Assembly (NCBI RefSeq): GCF_003590095.1
Contig: NC_039483.1
Location: forward strand, 7,378,001 to 7,442,000
From: Trichoplusia ni
Taxonomy: Eukaryota; Arthropoda; Insecta; Lepidoptera; Noctuidae
Direction of reading: 5' to 3'
Length of the DNA stretch: 64,000 bases
The notes beneath the pieces are model-generated. The model worked only from the letters and a program-made list of their open reading frames with translations, searched no databases and was not told where the DNA came from. This document shows, in pieces, positions 1-13,700 of this stretch (the stretch's first letter is position 1; each line of letters opens with the position of its first letter). The translations under genes and the position numbers were made by a program.

Positions 1-517
1 ATTTATATCCGTCCCCAAAAAGAAAACAGCTTTCTATATCAAATAATTCATTTTTAAAAGTTTGTACTTCATCCGAACTATATATTATTATAGACTACAT
101 ACCATACTTTTCAACACCGACTTACATGTTATAACGCCCTATTATCAAATCGTGGTCATCCCACGGCCGTATTAAGTTCAAATTGCTTTCGTATCGATGC
201 AGCCTTGCTTTGAATTATAGAGGAAGCTAACCATGATGACAGACCACTTTCTATATCTATATAGTTTGAGATTTAAGTATATCTTATCTGAATACAAATA
301 TGTTGGTATGTCACTGGATTGCGATTTGCATCAACTATTTGGGTCGATGGAATAAGACAAATCTATACATAGTATAATAAGATGAATAGGATAGGTATTT
401 GAATAGAATAATGATATGATTATTTAATGCAGTTACTAATTGACGAAAATATCAATTGGATATTTTTTATATAAATGAATTATTACATTAAAAAGATTTT
501 TTTTTAAATGCCTAGCA

Positions 518-705
518 ATCTCTCGATTCCCACCCAGGACAAATGTTTGTGTGTTGAGCTCGATCATTTTCTGTTTGAGTATAATTTACGTATAATATGT
601 ATATATTAGGAATATATAAGTACGTCTATCAGTTGTCTAGAACTCAACTTACAAGCTTTTCTTAGTTTGGGACTAGATGACGTTGTGTAAAAGATGTGGA
701 ATATT
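518..705 (+). mobile_element. 5'-truncated copy of tRNA-derived SINE (family 2)
   Basis: From the B-box-like CGATTCCCACCCAGGACAAA onward this stretch matches, with scattered differences, the longer copy at 56761-56980. Shared landmarks in order are CAGGACAAATGTTTGTGTG, a GAGC(A/T)CGATC block, a run around ATATATAAGT, and CTTACAAGCTTTTCTTAGTTT near the 3' end. The tRNA-like head with the A box is missing, so this copy is 5'-truncated. It ends in an AT-rich microsatellite. A SINE would be mobilised by a partner LINE; that is family knowledge, not visible here. Confidence 0.6.
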
Positions 706-3700
706 ATATTATATATATATATTAAAAAAAATAACTCATCGCATCCTCGCTTCAGTTTGTTCCTTATACCTACCACTCCCTCTATCCTCTACATCCTCAT
801 CTCATAAACACTAGATCTAACCGATAAGACAACATACTTACAATAATCACGCGATTACATCAGGGGTCAGACATTATTGTCGCTGATCGACCGATACCGC
901 CTATCTGGCCCACATCTTCAGTAATTGTTTTCTGAATCACTTTCGATTAGTTAGCCTTATCTAGGTAATGCATCCGGATGTTAAACGGATGTGGATTTAG
1001 GTTGTAAAAGGCGTGGATAGTTTGGTTGATGTCCGGAAATTAAAGCTATTGTGGCTTGAAACTAGTATCTGTATATAATATAACCTCTTTGAAAAACCTC
1101 CTATTAAAATATATAGCGCGTATTTTCATGTTGTTTCTCATTTAGGCTTTTAGTACACATCTAAAGACGTTATTCTTCTTTTAATGTCCAAGTAAAACAC
1201 GTATTTCAGAAACAGTAGAGTAATCAATTTCACAGCCACTTGAAAACACGACAAACAAACAAGTTGGAAACTCGTCTTAATGTTCTCTACTCACTTGTTC
1301 CCACTTTGTGAAACGCGAAATGGGTTAACAGCTCTCAAGTACTTACCTGAAACAAAAACAACAACAGTAAATAAACGCCTACAGTCTAAACATTATATTT
1401 CCACTTGTAATAGCTCAATTTATCAAAGTTCCAAACTCCACACTTCAATAGATCAAATTTTGTATAGAAAGGGAGAGACTCTTAATCCATTGTAATCGTT
1501 AGCACGCGTCTCGCGAAACTTCGCCTAATTCTACCTAATAACCGTATTCAAACGGGCACAAAGGAAAATCAACTCTATTCATATGACCCTCGAGTAGGAA
1601 ATGGGTTTCCACCTCAATACAAAGCAACCGTTGAGAGTCAAAACGAGGTAAATCCAATATCGACATTTGTCAAGTTATTACGATATTCACTTATGTATAT
1701 TTCTTGGAACCTTTTTGTTATATTTTCTTGGTTTGAGAAATCGTTTTTTGACTTTCATAGAAATATGTTTTTAGGTTAGGTTTAGGCGTTAGTCATAGAA
1801 GGATCTAAATTATTCATGTTTGGCGGTAAAGAAGATTATATACGACATATTAAATATGAAGGTGAAATAAAAAAAAAAATTGAGGAGTCACCTTGCGAAA
1901 ACTTTATTCCTAGATCCTACAGACTATTTTCAACTTTTATTATAGTCCAAGGCCTAGACTTCCAACCTATATTTTGGACATTCAATTTATAAATAAATTT
2001 AAAACACAGTTAAGCACTTTTGCTTGTTGGTCTCACTTGTTGGGGAGACACAAAGGACCGGAACGTATAGGGCCGAACAATGAAGGTATTGAGCCAGTCT
2101 GGAAAGGGCACATGCTTTCAAATAATAGCCCAGGGAATCCGACGCGACGTACCTTAAGAATTTATACGAGCTTGGACTTTCAAAGACTTGTCGTCTCGCT
2201 AAACAAATCTTTTTGGAAAAAGAGAAAAAATCAAACGTTTTGAATTGATATTGAGAGTGAACTTTTGAGACTAACCTCTTGATTAAATGTTGAATAAAGT
2301 TCTAAAATAAAACTTTAAATTAAAGAAAGGTCACAAAGCTGGCTGTCTCCACCCTAATGCGATGAAGTTCAAGATTAGTTTAAATTTAATTTTAGAATTT
2401 GATTAAAAGAAAAAGCCATTCAATTCCTTTGCCATATCATAAAGCAGACAATGGCCCTGTCTGTAGCTCTCATTGCGCAGATTGACAAACTCATTGCTGA
2501 TTTGTACGTTGTATGTTTTCGCGTATCAAGGCAAGGCGACAGGCCCCACCCACTTGGCATTTCTCCCTTTAGTTTATTATCTCTGTGGGAGTAATGAATG
2601 GCTCCGCACAGTCTGTACTCATATTGCTCATTTCGCAATATCGCGCTTACACTTGCCCGCCTAACACCCAAACGGCACAATACGTAACAGACAATACCTA
2701 TCTTTGCGCTTATTAAACCTATTCCGGTAGCGAAATCATATCCCTGCTAGGCTATCCATTAAATGCAAATGTCCTCTTGTTACTCCCTAAAAGGGACCGA
2801 CAATCGTGCCGAGAAAAACGAAATGCTTAACTTTTTATAAATGTTTGCTCGAATGCTTTGTCCGACGACTGAGGGCGAAAAGAGGGGATTTTTTGTACAA
2901 AAGCCAAGCATTTATTAAAATGTTGTCAACTTTTTGTTGATGCAGAATTAAGGCGAGATGTCCCATTGTGACAGATGAGAATTTTGATGAAATTATTTAC
3001 GTGAATTATAAATGTCTACTAACAGTTATACGTTAACTATTCCTTGACGCTTGGTCAATCAGAACAGACATTTATTTAAATATAAATTGAAAAAGGAAAA
3101 TAGAAATCAGACAACAATGAGAATGTTAATACATGATGTTGTTCTGTAAAGCCGCGATTGTCAACTTTTATGCTCTTTGTAATGATCAATTTATTTACAA
3201 CTGTACATGCTATTTATGTACTTTTTGCTGTAAAACTAATATAACTTAAACCGTTTAGAATTGTGAAGTTTCACTATAAAATCCTATTTTGTTTACCATA
3301 ATCGGTAGAAATTATCGTAAAATAATAATAAAAAATAATTATTAAATTAATTAAACTCTCCAATCGTTTTGTCAACACACAACTTTCGAATGTGCGCAAG
3401 TATATTAAACTTTGGATCGTTACCGAGTGTCAATTAACTTCAGTTTATACGGATGTGGGAACAATAGGACATGAAATATCATCAGTGTAAAATAACAAGA
3501 AATTAAAAGTGGGACGCAAAGATAAACATCTCGGAACAATACTCAACACTTATGGGTAAGATTGCAGTTTTGGAAAGGCTGAAAGTAAGCCTTTGTGTGC
3601 ATTTAAACGAACTCTTTTAAATGTATTTGAAAGTCGTCTTTATTGTGACTATATTTTTAAGTTTTCGGAGATGAATACTTTTTGGAGAAAATTTTATATT

Positions 3701-3880
3701 ATAGAGGCAAAAATAATATTAGATCCTAGCCTGAGAGTAATCGGAAGTCGCATGTACGTGCATGGAGTGTAAGGAGGTGTTTGTCTTGCATTGAGACAGG
3801 AATCATCGAAAAAATATACTAAATATACACAAGAATTAAGTAACCGCTTGTCTATTGCGAGTCTATTTTCTTGATTTCAG
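706..3880. other. non-coding stretch, no gene seen
   Basis: AT-rich DNA with a short TATATA run at 705-721, a TTAGG-like triplet at 1771-1786, and a block of higher GC at about 2440-2680 that is open in more than one frame but has no ATG-led, splice-supported frame. Open frames at 1280-1495 and 1974-2243 show no recognisable domain or exon boundary, so I see no gene. Confidence 0.6.
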
Positions 3881-4127
3881 GCTGAACGTGAGCTTTACCC
3901 TTGTTCCCAAAGACAGGAAACATCTGTGCATATGTTTTCCTAAATGCAACCTACCTAATGATCATTTTTGGCCATATACGGCTCCCTCAAACCTTAATCC
4001 AGATGCTAAACCAAATTTACGTCTCCATTCAGGCGACAACATAAACATACCATTGTATACCATCGATCGGCTACTCCGATACCACTGTCCGCCGAAACTA
4101 CAGAATAGTGACGTCACAGCACAGTAA
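3881..4127 (+). CDS. possible terminal coding exon, unknown product
   Basis: A textbook 3' splice site, a pyrimidine-rich tract ending TTGATTTCAG, closes at 3880. Read with one leading base, the frame is then open for 81 codons to a TAA at 4125-4127. The peptide has a cysteine-containing start (HLCICFPKCNLPND) and the middle stretch PYTAPSNLNPDAKPNLRLHS, and ends in DVTAQ. I recognise no domain. There is no in-frame ATG, so it could only be an internal or terminal exon. No AATAAA follows soon after the stop, which weakens the case. The acceptor is seen directly; the coding status is inference, and an open frame of this length is not rare by chance here. Confidence 0.2.
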
Positions 4128-4403
4128 ACAAATCCGAATATATTACAGTAACTGAGAGTGATTTACTGTTATTACACGCTATTTATAGCTGATTGCTTTG
4201 TAATTGACATTTGCCGGGCCGGCAAGCAATTGATCGTGTTATTCCTTATTATATGAAGTATGCGTCGTGCGGGGAATATTAATTGTACTTAATGTTCTGT
4301 TTCCAATCGTAATTGTTTGTTATTAATATGCTGTATATACATATTTAGACCTTGGAAACCTTTTAGGTTTTTTCAAACAACAACGATTTTAATGACTCCA
4401 TGG

Positions 4404-4490
4404 ATTGGATAGCCGAATTGTTGAGGTTACCAAGCCAAACATAACGTGTCGCACGTTCGACCCCCGAGTAGGAGATGAGCATCGAATTGT
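4404..4490 (+). mobile_element. degenerate tRNA-derived SINE head (family 1)
   Basis: The segment starts GGATAGCCGAATTGTTGAGG, an A-box-like tRNA head, and continues to GCACGTTCGACCCCCGAGTA, a B-box-like motif, followed by GGAGATGAGC. The same order of blocks occurs at 16251-16375 (plus) and in reverse at 22452-22592 and 38511-38636. The copy is short and diverged. Confidence 0.6.
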
Positions 4491-7400
4491 ATACATATTA
4501 CTAAAAACAAAAAAATGCGAACAATATTTAACCAAAACCATCACAAGATTTAGTTCAAAATTTGTAACTTCCTCATAAAATTACTCTCATATTAATTCAA
4601 ATTGCCAGAACCGACCACAAATTGATGGATTACCACCAAAGAGGTTTAAATACGCAATTATTCATGAATCAGGAACAGCGGTGGAGATATTGTTATTGCA
4701 AGGGTCTATAGTTCAAATATATTGGACTTGTAATGAATTTAAACTTGCCTTGCTTGAAGATGTAATGCAAGTTATGGTAATATTTGGTTTGGGTTCTTAT
4801 AGTGAGGAAACCTTCTTTGATTAATTTTGTTCAAGATATTGGCAGGGTTAGGAATGGCTGGTTTAGTGAAGTTAGGAATATTTTGTCATGCGTGGCAGCT
4901 GGGTGTAATTGTAATAGTATGATTGGAATAATAATAATGTACTTAGTTTTAAATCGAAAAGTAGGTTTAAAATGTTTTTAATATGCAGTTATTTTCAGTT
5001 CTATGCCGCTTTATTACACTCAAAAACAAGTTGAGCCTTTTAAAACGCTACAGGCTCTGAAAAACTAAAACTATAGTTACAAGTTACACTAGTTGGTACA
5101 GTCGACCGCATAACGGGTATGCCACATCAACAGCGCCTTTATTCGAAGTCAATAAGGTTTATTTTCGTATTCACTGTTGCCGCACTTGTGTTGTCAACCG
5201 TACATCGAGTGGTCCAATTAGAAGTGCGCTCGTAAACTACACTCGAGAGTTGAAAAGGGCTCTGGGGTCTACCATCAGCTCTCAAACTGAGACCTTTGCA
5301 ATAGTGGGAGAGAAGGCGCTCTACATAACATGTAGTGACCTCTCGCTTACACAACTGCGTCAGTCTTCTTTTAAAAATTGGTAGAGACTGTCTGTTAGGG
5401 GAAGTCGGTGTTGGGGAACGTGACACTATGATGCGATACTTTCTTTTTCTCTTTGATATAAATGTGAGTCTAGCATTGATTTAGGACACGTCAGACAAGA
5501 ATGAAGTAGTGAGGTGTACTTGCAACTATACGTTTTTGTAAACGCAGGTTTTTGTTAAGAATTGTGGGACTGTTAGTAAAGTTTAGTTTTTCATTTACGG
5601 ATCAACCCAAAGTCAGATGGGTAAGGAAAACCTTTGGATTGAAATGTGCACACACAAGTGAATGAAAATGAAAATCTTATGATAGCAAAAGTCAATAATT
5701 CAATAACTAAAATACTGTTCTTTACTCTCATAACAATCCAGATACCGAAGCATAGAACAATTTACCGACAAAGTTCTTCATTCTACAAGACGTTACTTAT
5801 TACAAGTCGCAGACAGTTTTATTAGAAGCATATGACAACGTTATCAACATAACATGTCGCAGCATTGGATCACGTCCGACCTGCCATGTGAACACTTACT
5901 GCCCGTTACGTACTTATTACAAGCTATATTACGGTAAACATCGCAATCTCCGTGTCGTTGGCTCCGACCTAATATTTCTAATCTACTCTCGGTTTGTTGT
6001 GGCATGGACAGAAAGACAAATCATAAGTTTTTGTTAAACGCAATAGGTAAAGACAAAAAAAAACATCTATAGTCTACAGTCAAAAAGAAACATGGCTGAA
6101 TATCTGAAGAGTATTCAAATAGAGAACGTTTGAAATTCAAACGCGTTCCAAAAAATAAGATACAACGGAAAAATGCTGTCAAAGAATGTACATTGTTCCA
6201 ATTTCAAATATTTTCTGAAAACTTTCGAATACCAATTTTGTAGAGTATTCGAATACCGTAGAATCCGTGGATGGTAGTCGGCGTGCGTTCAGACTGTGCA
6301 GATATCATGGCTAACACAGTATCGACGTGACTCCGATAACCCTTTACTACGTGAGCGGGCTCGAAAGACTCACTAGAAATAAAAAAAGAACACTTATGAC
6401 AACGAATATACGTTCTCGTGACTTTTTCTTAATTTATGCTTTCACTAATATTATTAGAAGAAAAGCTTGTTGTAAGGGGTATTTTTGGGAATTACTAAAA
6501 TTTTAATAATTATGTCATCGTTAAACCACATTAGTGTTGAGTATTTAACTCCAAAAGCCACCCAACGCAATGGGTACGTGACAACGTGTAGGTAGTCGTA
6601 AGTTTTGTATTACCGCAGCTAAGGTCTCAAGTTGCGATATTTTCTACTAATCAAATCACGTGTTTCTCAATCATAAACATTGTTGAGAACATCATTTACA
6701 CCTCTCACTGAGCATTCCGTACAAATGATTCAGCCTTGATAATTGTAAGTATTGAAATAAGTAGCAATACAGTAGTTAATGGCCTATTCAAGACACCCGA
6801 CACGTGAAGAAAAAGAGTTAATAAGCTATTAAGAATGAAACTTAATGAACTTATTATGATAAGCGAGGATTTGTAATGTAAAACATTGTTGGAAGACTAC
6901 CGCGATTGTCAAGGTTGTAATTTAATAAATTAAGCGGTCAAGTGCGAGTAGACTTGCCAAACTGAGAAGAAAAAAAATATTTGTAACCCAATAAATGTTT
7001 GACCGTAACAACCGTTGCCTAACCTTGTCTACCTAAATCTTTATTTTTAGTAGGGATGTGTTTTTAGCGGCAGCAAAAAAAAAGTTTTATTTTTATTAAA
7101 TATTTTAACTTTAGCTATAACGATTCATCAGATGCAGTGTTAGTTTTTATGTACCTACGAATCCCTTCAAATGAAGGTTAATTTTATTAAACATATTTCA
7201 GGATGTTTCAATTATCGATGTAATCGAATGTAATCTATTGTAACCTAGGTTGTCAACAACGCTACTATCTATAAGGTTAATATTTCTTCTACTAAGTACA
7301 TTCGATAAGATTATCTAAGCTTGAAGTACAAGAACAAATATTAGGTATACGAAGCCAATATTGGTTAATCACAATTACGATGGCCGACCATTCATAGCGA

Positions 7401-10154
7401 ACCCTACGCATTAAATAATTAATTAACAAGATAATAGCAACGCCAACAGATGTACAGACGACAACAAAAGCAATTTCGCTAAAATGCCCGCAACTGTCAC
7501 TATCCATCCGGGTACAGTCACAGAGAGCGATGACAACCCTCAAATGCTACTGTGATATTACACGCGGGATATTTAGAATCCTGCCTTACTGTGATCTCTT
7601 GAATCAGGTCTACTGTTGTGGGTGTGGGATGTCGCTCTACGCTGTCTGTTGCTCTCTCGTTTCCTCGTTTGCAACATTCTTGTTTTAAAGCATCATGGAC
7701 ATAGGCTTTGATATTAGGGGACATCCTCGCTAATCGTATTGTTGCCAAATGTGGACGGGAATTAATTATTCGGGGAGTGTTATGTTGGGTTCTAATTGTT
7801 TTCATGGTTAAGTAGTAACAGTCAACTGCTATAGCTTCCGTTGGACGTAGATTGTAGGACTATTAAGCAGTTATAGTTTGTGATGGTGTGTTCAATATGG
7901 CAAAAATACTTTACTCCGACCTATAAATATGATCTGAGATTGTGTGTTATGCATATTATTTTGTCTCATTAAATAATAAACAGACAATTTGATATTGAAG
8001 TTACAGTAGATAACCTACTTATATATCACTGAAAATGAATTCACCGTTTTTAAAACTTTGAAAGTAGTTTCAAATGCTTCAGTTATTTCAAATTTATTCT
8101 TTCCTGCCTTTACGTCTTACGTAAGATATTTCTGTATTGAAGTAATCACGGGCGCCGTTTGTAACATTGCCAGATTATGCAGACAACATTAATATTTTTT
8201 ATTCGTATGGGGTTGACACACTGATAGCGTGGCGCTGCCAAATGTCCCTGATATGAGGGAAATGAGACTATCCCATTATTACGTATTTATTACATGATGA
8301 TAATTATATCCGTGAGATATTGCTTTACGACGTACTTTTGGACCTAAAAACTTTGATATCGATGAAAATCCAATTAGAATAAAAGTACCAACTGTAGTAA
8401 TTTTAGGGTTAATAGCTGAATAACAAGATGAATGCCACAAAATCTAGCTTATACAATTGATTCGAGACCAAAATCTCTTTAAAATAGAAACAAATAAAAT
8501 CGTAATTACACCTTTTTCTACTGTTTGACTTTGAACCTATCCACTGACTGTCCACATGTCACAACATCACAAGGAAACTGAAACACAGACAATTTTAACT
8601 TAACCGTAGTAATGTTCGACAAGGGGTTTGCAAGGCCAGTGTAACGGAAAATTAAAAAGGTAATTTTCTTAATGAGAGTCGCAGTGTGGGGTTAACACGG
8701 CTTACACTAGACTAGGTAACGGCGGCCATGTATAAAGCTTATGTGGTCATTAATTCTTTTGGATTTAGAACCGGTAATTTTTTCTTTTTTTATACGGCCA
8801 TGTTGTTTTCGCCTGACCAGTTCGCATTTCAAACGTTTTTGAATGTGATTCGTCCAAAAAGTGTTTATGTAAATTATAGTTAGAGATTTTTGTTAAAATC
8901 TTTTTGATAAAATGCCTATAAAAGTCCGTATTATTTCTTAAAATATCAACATAAGCGGATAATGAAAATTAATTCCGCAAAGGCAGAAAATGTCACAATA
9001 GGACTAAAGTGATCATTTACATTGAATATTGGCAATAAGAGCGATAAATTTCCTTTTAAAAACTTTGTTATTATGTTTGTATGAGATATATGTGTGTTAG
9101 CATCCTACACATGTCGTAGGCGATAAGTGGGTGCGAACAGTCAAGACAGCATTTCTTGTTATAACATATGCGAAAATAAACCTTATTCCATTGACATAAA
9201 AGCGGTTTTAATATTAAATTATCATATCAACGTGTGGTTAACTGTACAACCTTAATATCAACACAATATATGGTCAGGATATTGGTACATTTATCGATAA
9301 ATACTTGTGTAAAGTTTAACCCAAGGCTTTTGAATGTATAATTAGAAAGAGTACTACCTCCTACACATACGTGTAAGTGTACCAACACTGCAAGTTTAAT
9401 ATTGATAAAGCTAAGTAAATATTGTATCGAGACCGTAAGTGTCAAGGCTAAAGGAAGTTAGAGGATATCGCATACTCGCGATAAAGACTCCGAACAAATA
9501 TACACAACACACACTCAAGGGTTCAAGACTTGCAAAAATGTTTCCGACTCAAGGTTCACGCTAATACATAGATAATGGTTTGCTTACAACAGCCGTAATT
9601 TGCTCTTTTGACTAGTAATATTATCGATGGTCAATTAGATACAACAGGCGCCATAGTGGCGATAAATCACAATAACTTTAATGAACCATTGATGTCATTA
9701 TACGGCTATTATGTCAAACTTAATTAAGCGATATCATTCTTAATAAACTACCGTCACACCGCCTAATCCGAGATTAATTGCCACCCCACTTAGAAGCACA
9801 AACAATCAGTTAATTTACATAAAAGAAAGCGTTTTATTCGGTTAAGCTCTGTGGTTAATCACAGGTTTAAACTAACTAAGCTCCTAGCGGTCATTTGTAC
9901 CCGTCGCACCAATAATTAACTCAGACAAGGCGAGAGCAGTAAACGGTTAACTACCATTTAAATAACAGAATAATGAGAGAAGGAACCGGATTTATAAAGG
10001 TTAAGAGTTATGTTTACGCATTGGTTACGTTTTTAGACACGGTTAATGCATGATGTTAATTACATAGGTCTGTGGCTGTTTAGCTGTTATTCCTTGAGCA
10101 TTGATCTGCTGTATTAATGAGGGAAGCTGTTAGGCCACAATCACGAGAACTCAC
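4491..10154. other. non-coding stretch left of the coding exon
   Basis: Apart from the palindromic repeat at 5304-5352 I see only small structures. CGTTTGAA at 6127-6134 mirrors TTCAAACG at 6136-6143. A frame on the minus strand at 7292-7543 has one hydrophobic segment but begins at TTG. A 95-codon ATG-led minus-strand frame at 7518-7805 has no recognisable motif. If the gene at 10155-10720 continues leftward, this is its next intron; I found no convincing next exon that accepts its phase. Confidence 0.55.
5304..5352. repeat. palindromic GTGGGA...TC repeat, copy 1
   Basis: The sequence runs GTGGGAGAGAAGGCGCTCTA, then CATAACATGTAG, then TGACCTCTCGCTTACAC, so the two ends are imperfect inverted complements. 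The same ~50-bp pattern recurs at 17863, 35341, 36645, 44002 and 62468. This makes it a dispersed, non-coding, hairpin-forming repeat rather than part of a gene, although a minus-strand frame happens to run through it. Confidence 0.6.
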
Positions 10155-10720
10155 ATAGTAATAGATTTTTCCAGCTGCCGCCGAGGGCTCGCAGGCAGCG
10201 GTGCAGGCGCGGCGCGGGCGCGGCGGGCGGGGCGCGGGGCGGGACCATCCTCACATCGCCCTCTGAAGAGCTCCTGCCCAGTATGGACGAGCCTCTATCC
10301 CGCGAGAGCGACCGACGCCGTCCAAAAGGCGCGCCTCTGACAGTCGCGAAATTCTCCTCATAAGTAACATTGAACGTGTCCAATGGAATCCCTTCTGGTT
10401 CCTCTCGTCTGCTCCTCACAGAGAAAGTTCTCCTAAACCCGTTGGCGAGACCGTCCGTTATTTTCTTTTTAGGTTTCGGAACTTCCTCAGAACTGATGAC
10501 AGTGATATTATCCAAGTCGTGTTGCTCATACGTTCTGTATGCTCTGACTTGTTCTATCCCGGTGAGGTCTTCGATGCCTCCATGTCTGTACTTCAAAGGT
10601 TTCGCGCGGTCGATGACCCCGAGTTCATCATAGCTTCTGTAAGTGGAGGAGGCGCGTCTCGGCGCTGGAGGCCGGCCGGTTCTGTCAATCGTCATTTTAA
10701 GCCGATGTCCAATTAGTGAC
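10155..10720 (-). CDS. first coding exon of an unidentified protein (partial)
   Basis: This is the best-supported coding exon in the window. Translation starts at the ATG at 10695-10693 in a good context (CTTAAAATGAC); the only upstream in-frame start-like codon is GTG, behind a TGA. A 3' splice site (CGTTTCTCCGTCAG) ends at 10721, so 10720-10696 would be 5' UTR. The CDS, 10695-10155, gives 180 residues plus one base and ends at a consensus donor, T|GTGAGT. The peptide is basic and low in hydrophobic segments: RRAS (13-16), an acidic patch DLDNITVISSEE (60-71), KPKKK (74-78), RRTFSVRS (88-95), GRRRSLSRDRG (125-135) and a Pro/Ala-rich stretch (152-162), ending GGSWKNLLL. Several sites fit basophilic-kinase patterns (R-R-x-S). 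I do not recognise the family; a cytosolic N-terminal tail of a larger, possibly membrane protein would fit. GC content is far above its surroundings. The remaining exons lie outside the window or were missed. Confidence 0.85.
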
Positions 10721-13700
10721 CTGACGGAGAAACGTTTATTTGAAAATCGTGTCCAGTAATTGATCCTGGTTTGCACGACCTTTTTCCACAGATAATGGTG
10801 GTTTCCTGTGTTTGTGGAGTGGACTGTGCAGCACACGTTAAATCAAGCGTCAGTTACAGTGAGGTGTCAGTCACACAAACAAACGTGTAAGCGGCTCATC
10901 ACGACTATGATAATGATTAGCGGGTAATGTGTCACCGACATTACATAAAAAGGCAACCGTTTAAAAGTGTCATCAACACGCCAGTGTTTCTGCGAAGTAG
11001 CCAAAGTTGCGGCTTACTGACATTAATCGGGATTATTGATTACAACAATTAATTAAATTAGCAAGAATGTGCGTAGCATCGTGATACTGATCAGGTTACC
11101 TAAATACTTTTACGCAAAATTTTACATTGATACGTACACAATTGTATAAGCAATCCTTGTTACGACGACAAAACAAATTACGATCGTGAAATAAATAAAA
11201 ATATCAGAAACGGTTTTGATTTCGGATAAAAAAGTAGTAGATTAAAACGCAAGTAAATCCATCAGTCGAGTAGTGTTAAGTGCGTGTACGGGAGCCGTTG
11301 AACGCCACAATGCCGTGACTAGTCCAACTTGTGAGGTTACATGCCCATAAAATTTGTTTACCATCCCCGCGCCGCGATAAAGTCAAACCTATTGATATGA
11401 TCACGGAACATTTTATACGCCGACAACTTCAGTAAACCGACTTTTATATTGAACAAAGTTTTATCAACTTATTTTGCTTGTCGCCTATATTTTTCGTCAA
11501 ACAAAATTGTTACGCTTATTTTTTTATTGTCGTAACTGAAAAAGCTTTCACGTAGAGCTTTAGCTTTGCTTGATTTGTGTGTGAAATCCATTGGCTTTGA
11601 CTTTCGAATCAAACGTTTCGAATAAACACACGAGAATCTTGATCTCCAATAAAGTCAGATTCGTTCTACATTAACTCAAACATTTTATTGTTTAGTCTCG
11701 ACTAGGAACGTAAACATACGTGGAGTGTTTTCAAGTGATAAACACTGAGACCCGGTGGAGCTCGACCGCCAATTCAAGTGGCTAATGACCGACACGTAAT
11801 TACCGACAATTGCACTTGCTTGCCTACTGGCGTCCACTACTGTCCTCGGAAACTATCCGATTAGTGAGACGGAATTCGAACAATTATCGAATTAGGTACC
11901 GTATCCTGCTTGTTAGGACACTTAATGTCAGTTACATGCACATTAAGATGGACTATCTTCTATTGCAAGTATAATGGGGGGACATTTTGGGGACCTGTTT
12001 TTAAGTACCTGCTTTCGAACAGGTTTCCAAAAAATGTTATCATCAAACCTTTTTACTAGCTTAGAAACATATGCGTTCTTTTCAAAATATCGTTCATAAA
12101 AATCTAACCAAGTAATTGTGCCAAACGTAGCAAAAATTCTGATGAATACGAAGTGTTGGTTGATGATTACATAAGCAAATGATAGATAAATTGTAGCCTT
12201 GATACCAATTAAGACCCTCGACGAGGCAATCAAGCTACTGAATGAAGTGATGTCAATTAGTCTCATTAATGAATTCTTAACGATCTCGCTGTCTCTTTTC
12301 CATTTGAAAAGGACTTTGTTATTTGAGAGAAGGACGGGACAGACCTCAGGGATAATGATGATGAAATTAAAACTGATGATGGAGATAAAAGTAAACTATT
12401 AGTATACGATTTTGTTCCCCTCTGAGATTTTTCAAATACATTGTAATCGATGACTGTCCTTAATAGATATGTTTTACTGACTGTATTATTTTGGAAGCCA
12501 TGACTGCCATTAGAATCTGTAATAACTACCAGTACTTCAATGAATTTGTCATTATTAAAGCATGTAGCGATAAAAAATTAGGATTGCATCATCTGTCCAC
12601 GTCTTGTTCAATTTATCTTACTTTGTACTCGCACCAGTTTTTTGAAACATTAATTTTTCATATCTCGTTTCATCTGTCTCGCTAATAAAACATCGTTTTT
12701 GCTACAATTGCATCTCAATTACGTTTCATTGTTATTTTACAGTATAACTTGTGTAGTTTTGCTGTGTCTATTAATCATTCCACTTTTATAATTGAAATAT
12801 GTATTTATCAATGAATAAGTTTTATACTAAACAAAGATGTTACCTAGAAGGAACTTTCTCTGTTTTAACTGCTACCAGTTAATTCGTGTAGAGAGATTTA
12901 AAAGCAGGTAGGAACGATAAATAAGTTATCAAGTTATTTTTCAAAAGCTAAAATCAAGTGTGTAGCGCTGGAGGCGAACCAATTAACTCCATCCACTTGG
13001 CTAATATTATAGCAATTAGAAATTTGACTTTGGACAAAATATTTCAATGGCTCGATGCTAAATATGTGCCTCCGAGCGATGTATTCTCGGTAACCAAAAC
13101 ATAGTGGTTTAATCCTCTTTTTTCATTCATGCAAGTAAAAGTTTCTTGACATTTTGAGGAACTAACAGATATTTTCTGTCCAATTAAGATTTCTCTTGGC
13201 CCTATTGGTATAGAAGATTCAGAGAGTAATAAGAAATACAAATGGAAATTGCTTAACGATAAGCCTTTTGATTCGACTTCTAATGTTCTTAATCATCACT
13301 TTTTGGATTTGAAAGAAAGTCTTCAAAGCATCACAGAGTATAAACCCAATGGAGCATAAAATGAATGGTAGACGCATTTCAATAAAAACAACGGCATCAT
13401 TACGTAACACACCTCAATTGAATAACAATGAAAAAACGTATTGGAAATAATAGTACATAATTTAGATACGGTTGGTTTAGGAAACAGAAGAAGCCTTCAA
13501 ACTTTTGTGTTTTCCTTGAAAAAATTCAATACTGTACAAAGATTTGGATAAGTATCTATGGGTATTGGATAAAATGTCGGACTGAATAAAGTTTGGTGTA
13601 TCTGAAATCCGTGGTCATCTTTAAATACTCTGCAGTAATGAAGATTTTTACCCCCAAAAAGTTATTTTCAATAATGTTAGCAGCTTGTTTCTTATCATCG

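Noticed and set aside
5139..5426. 95-codon minus-strand frame
   Set aside because: It starts at GTG and runs through the palindromic repeat at 5304-5352.
7292..7543. Frame with one membrane-like segment on the minus strand
   Set aside because: It starts at TTG, overlaps another random frame and has no donor or acceptor at sensible places.
10370..10716. Plus-strand frames opposite the 10155 coding exon
   Set aside because: They are antisense shadows of the minus-strand exon.
10696..10836. 47-residue N-terminal extension of the 10155 exon
   Set aside because: The extension has only a GTG, not an ATG, and a 3' splice site interrupts it at 10721; the ATG at 10695 is the better start.
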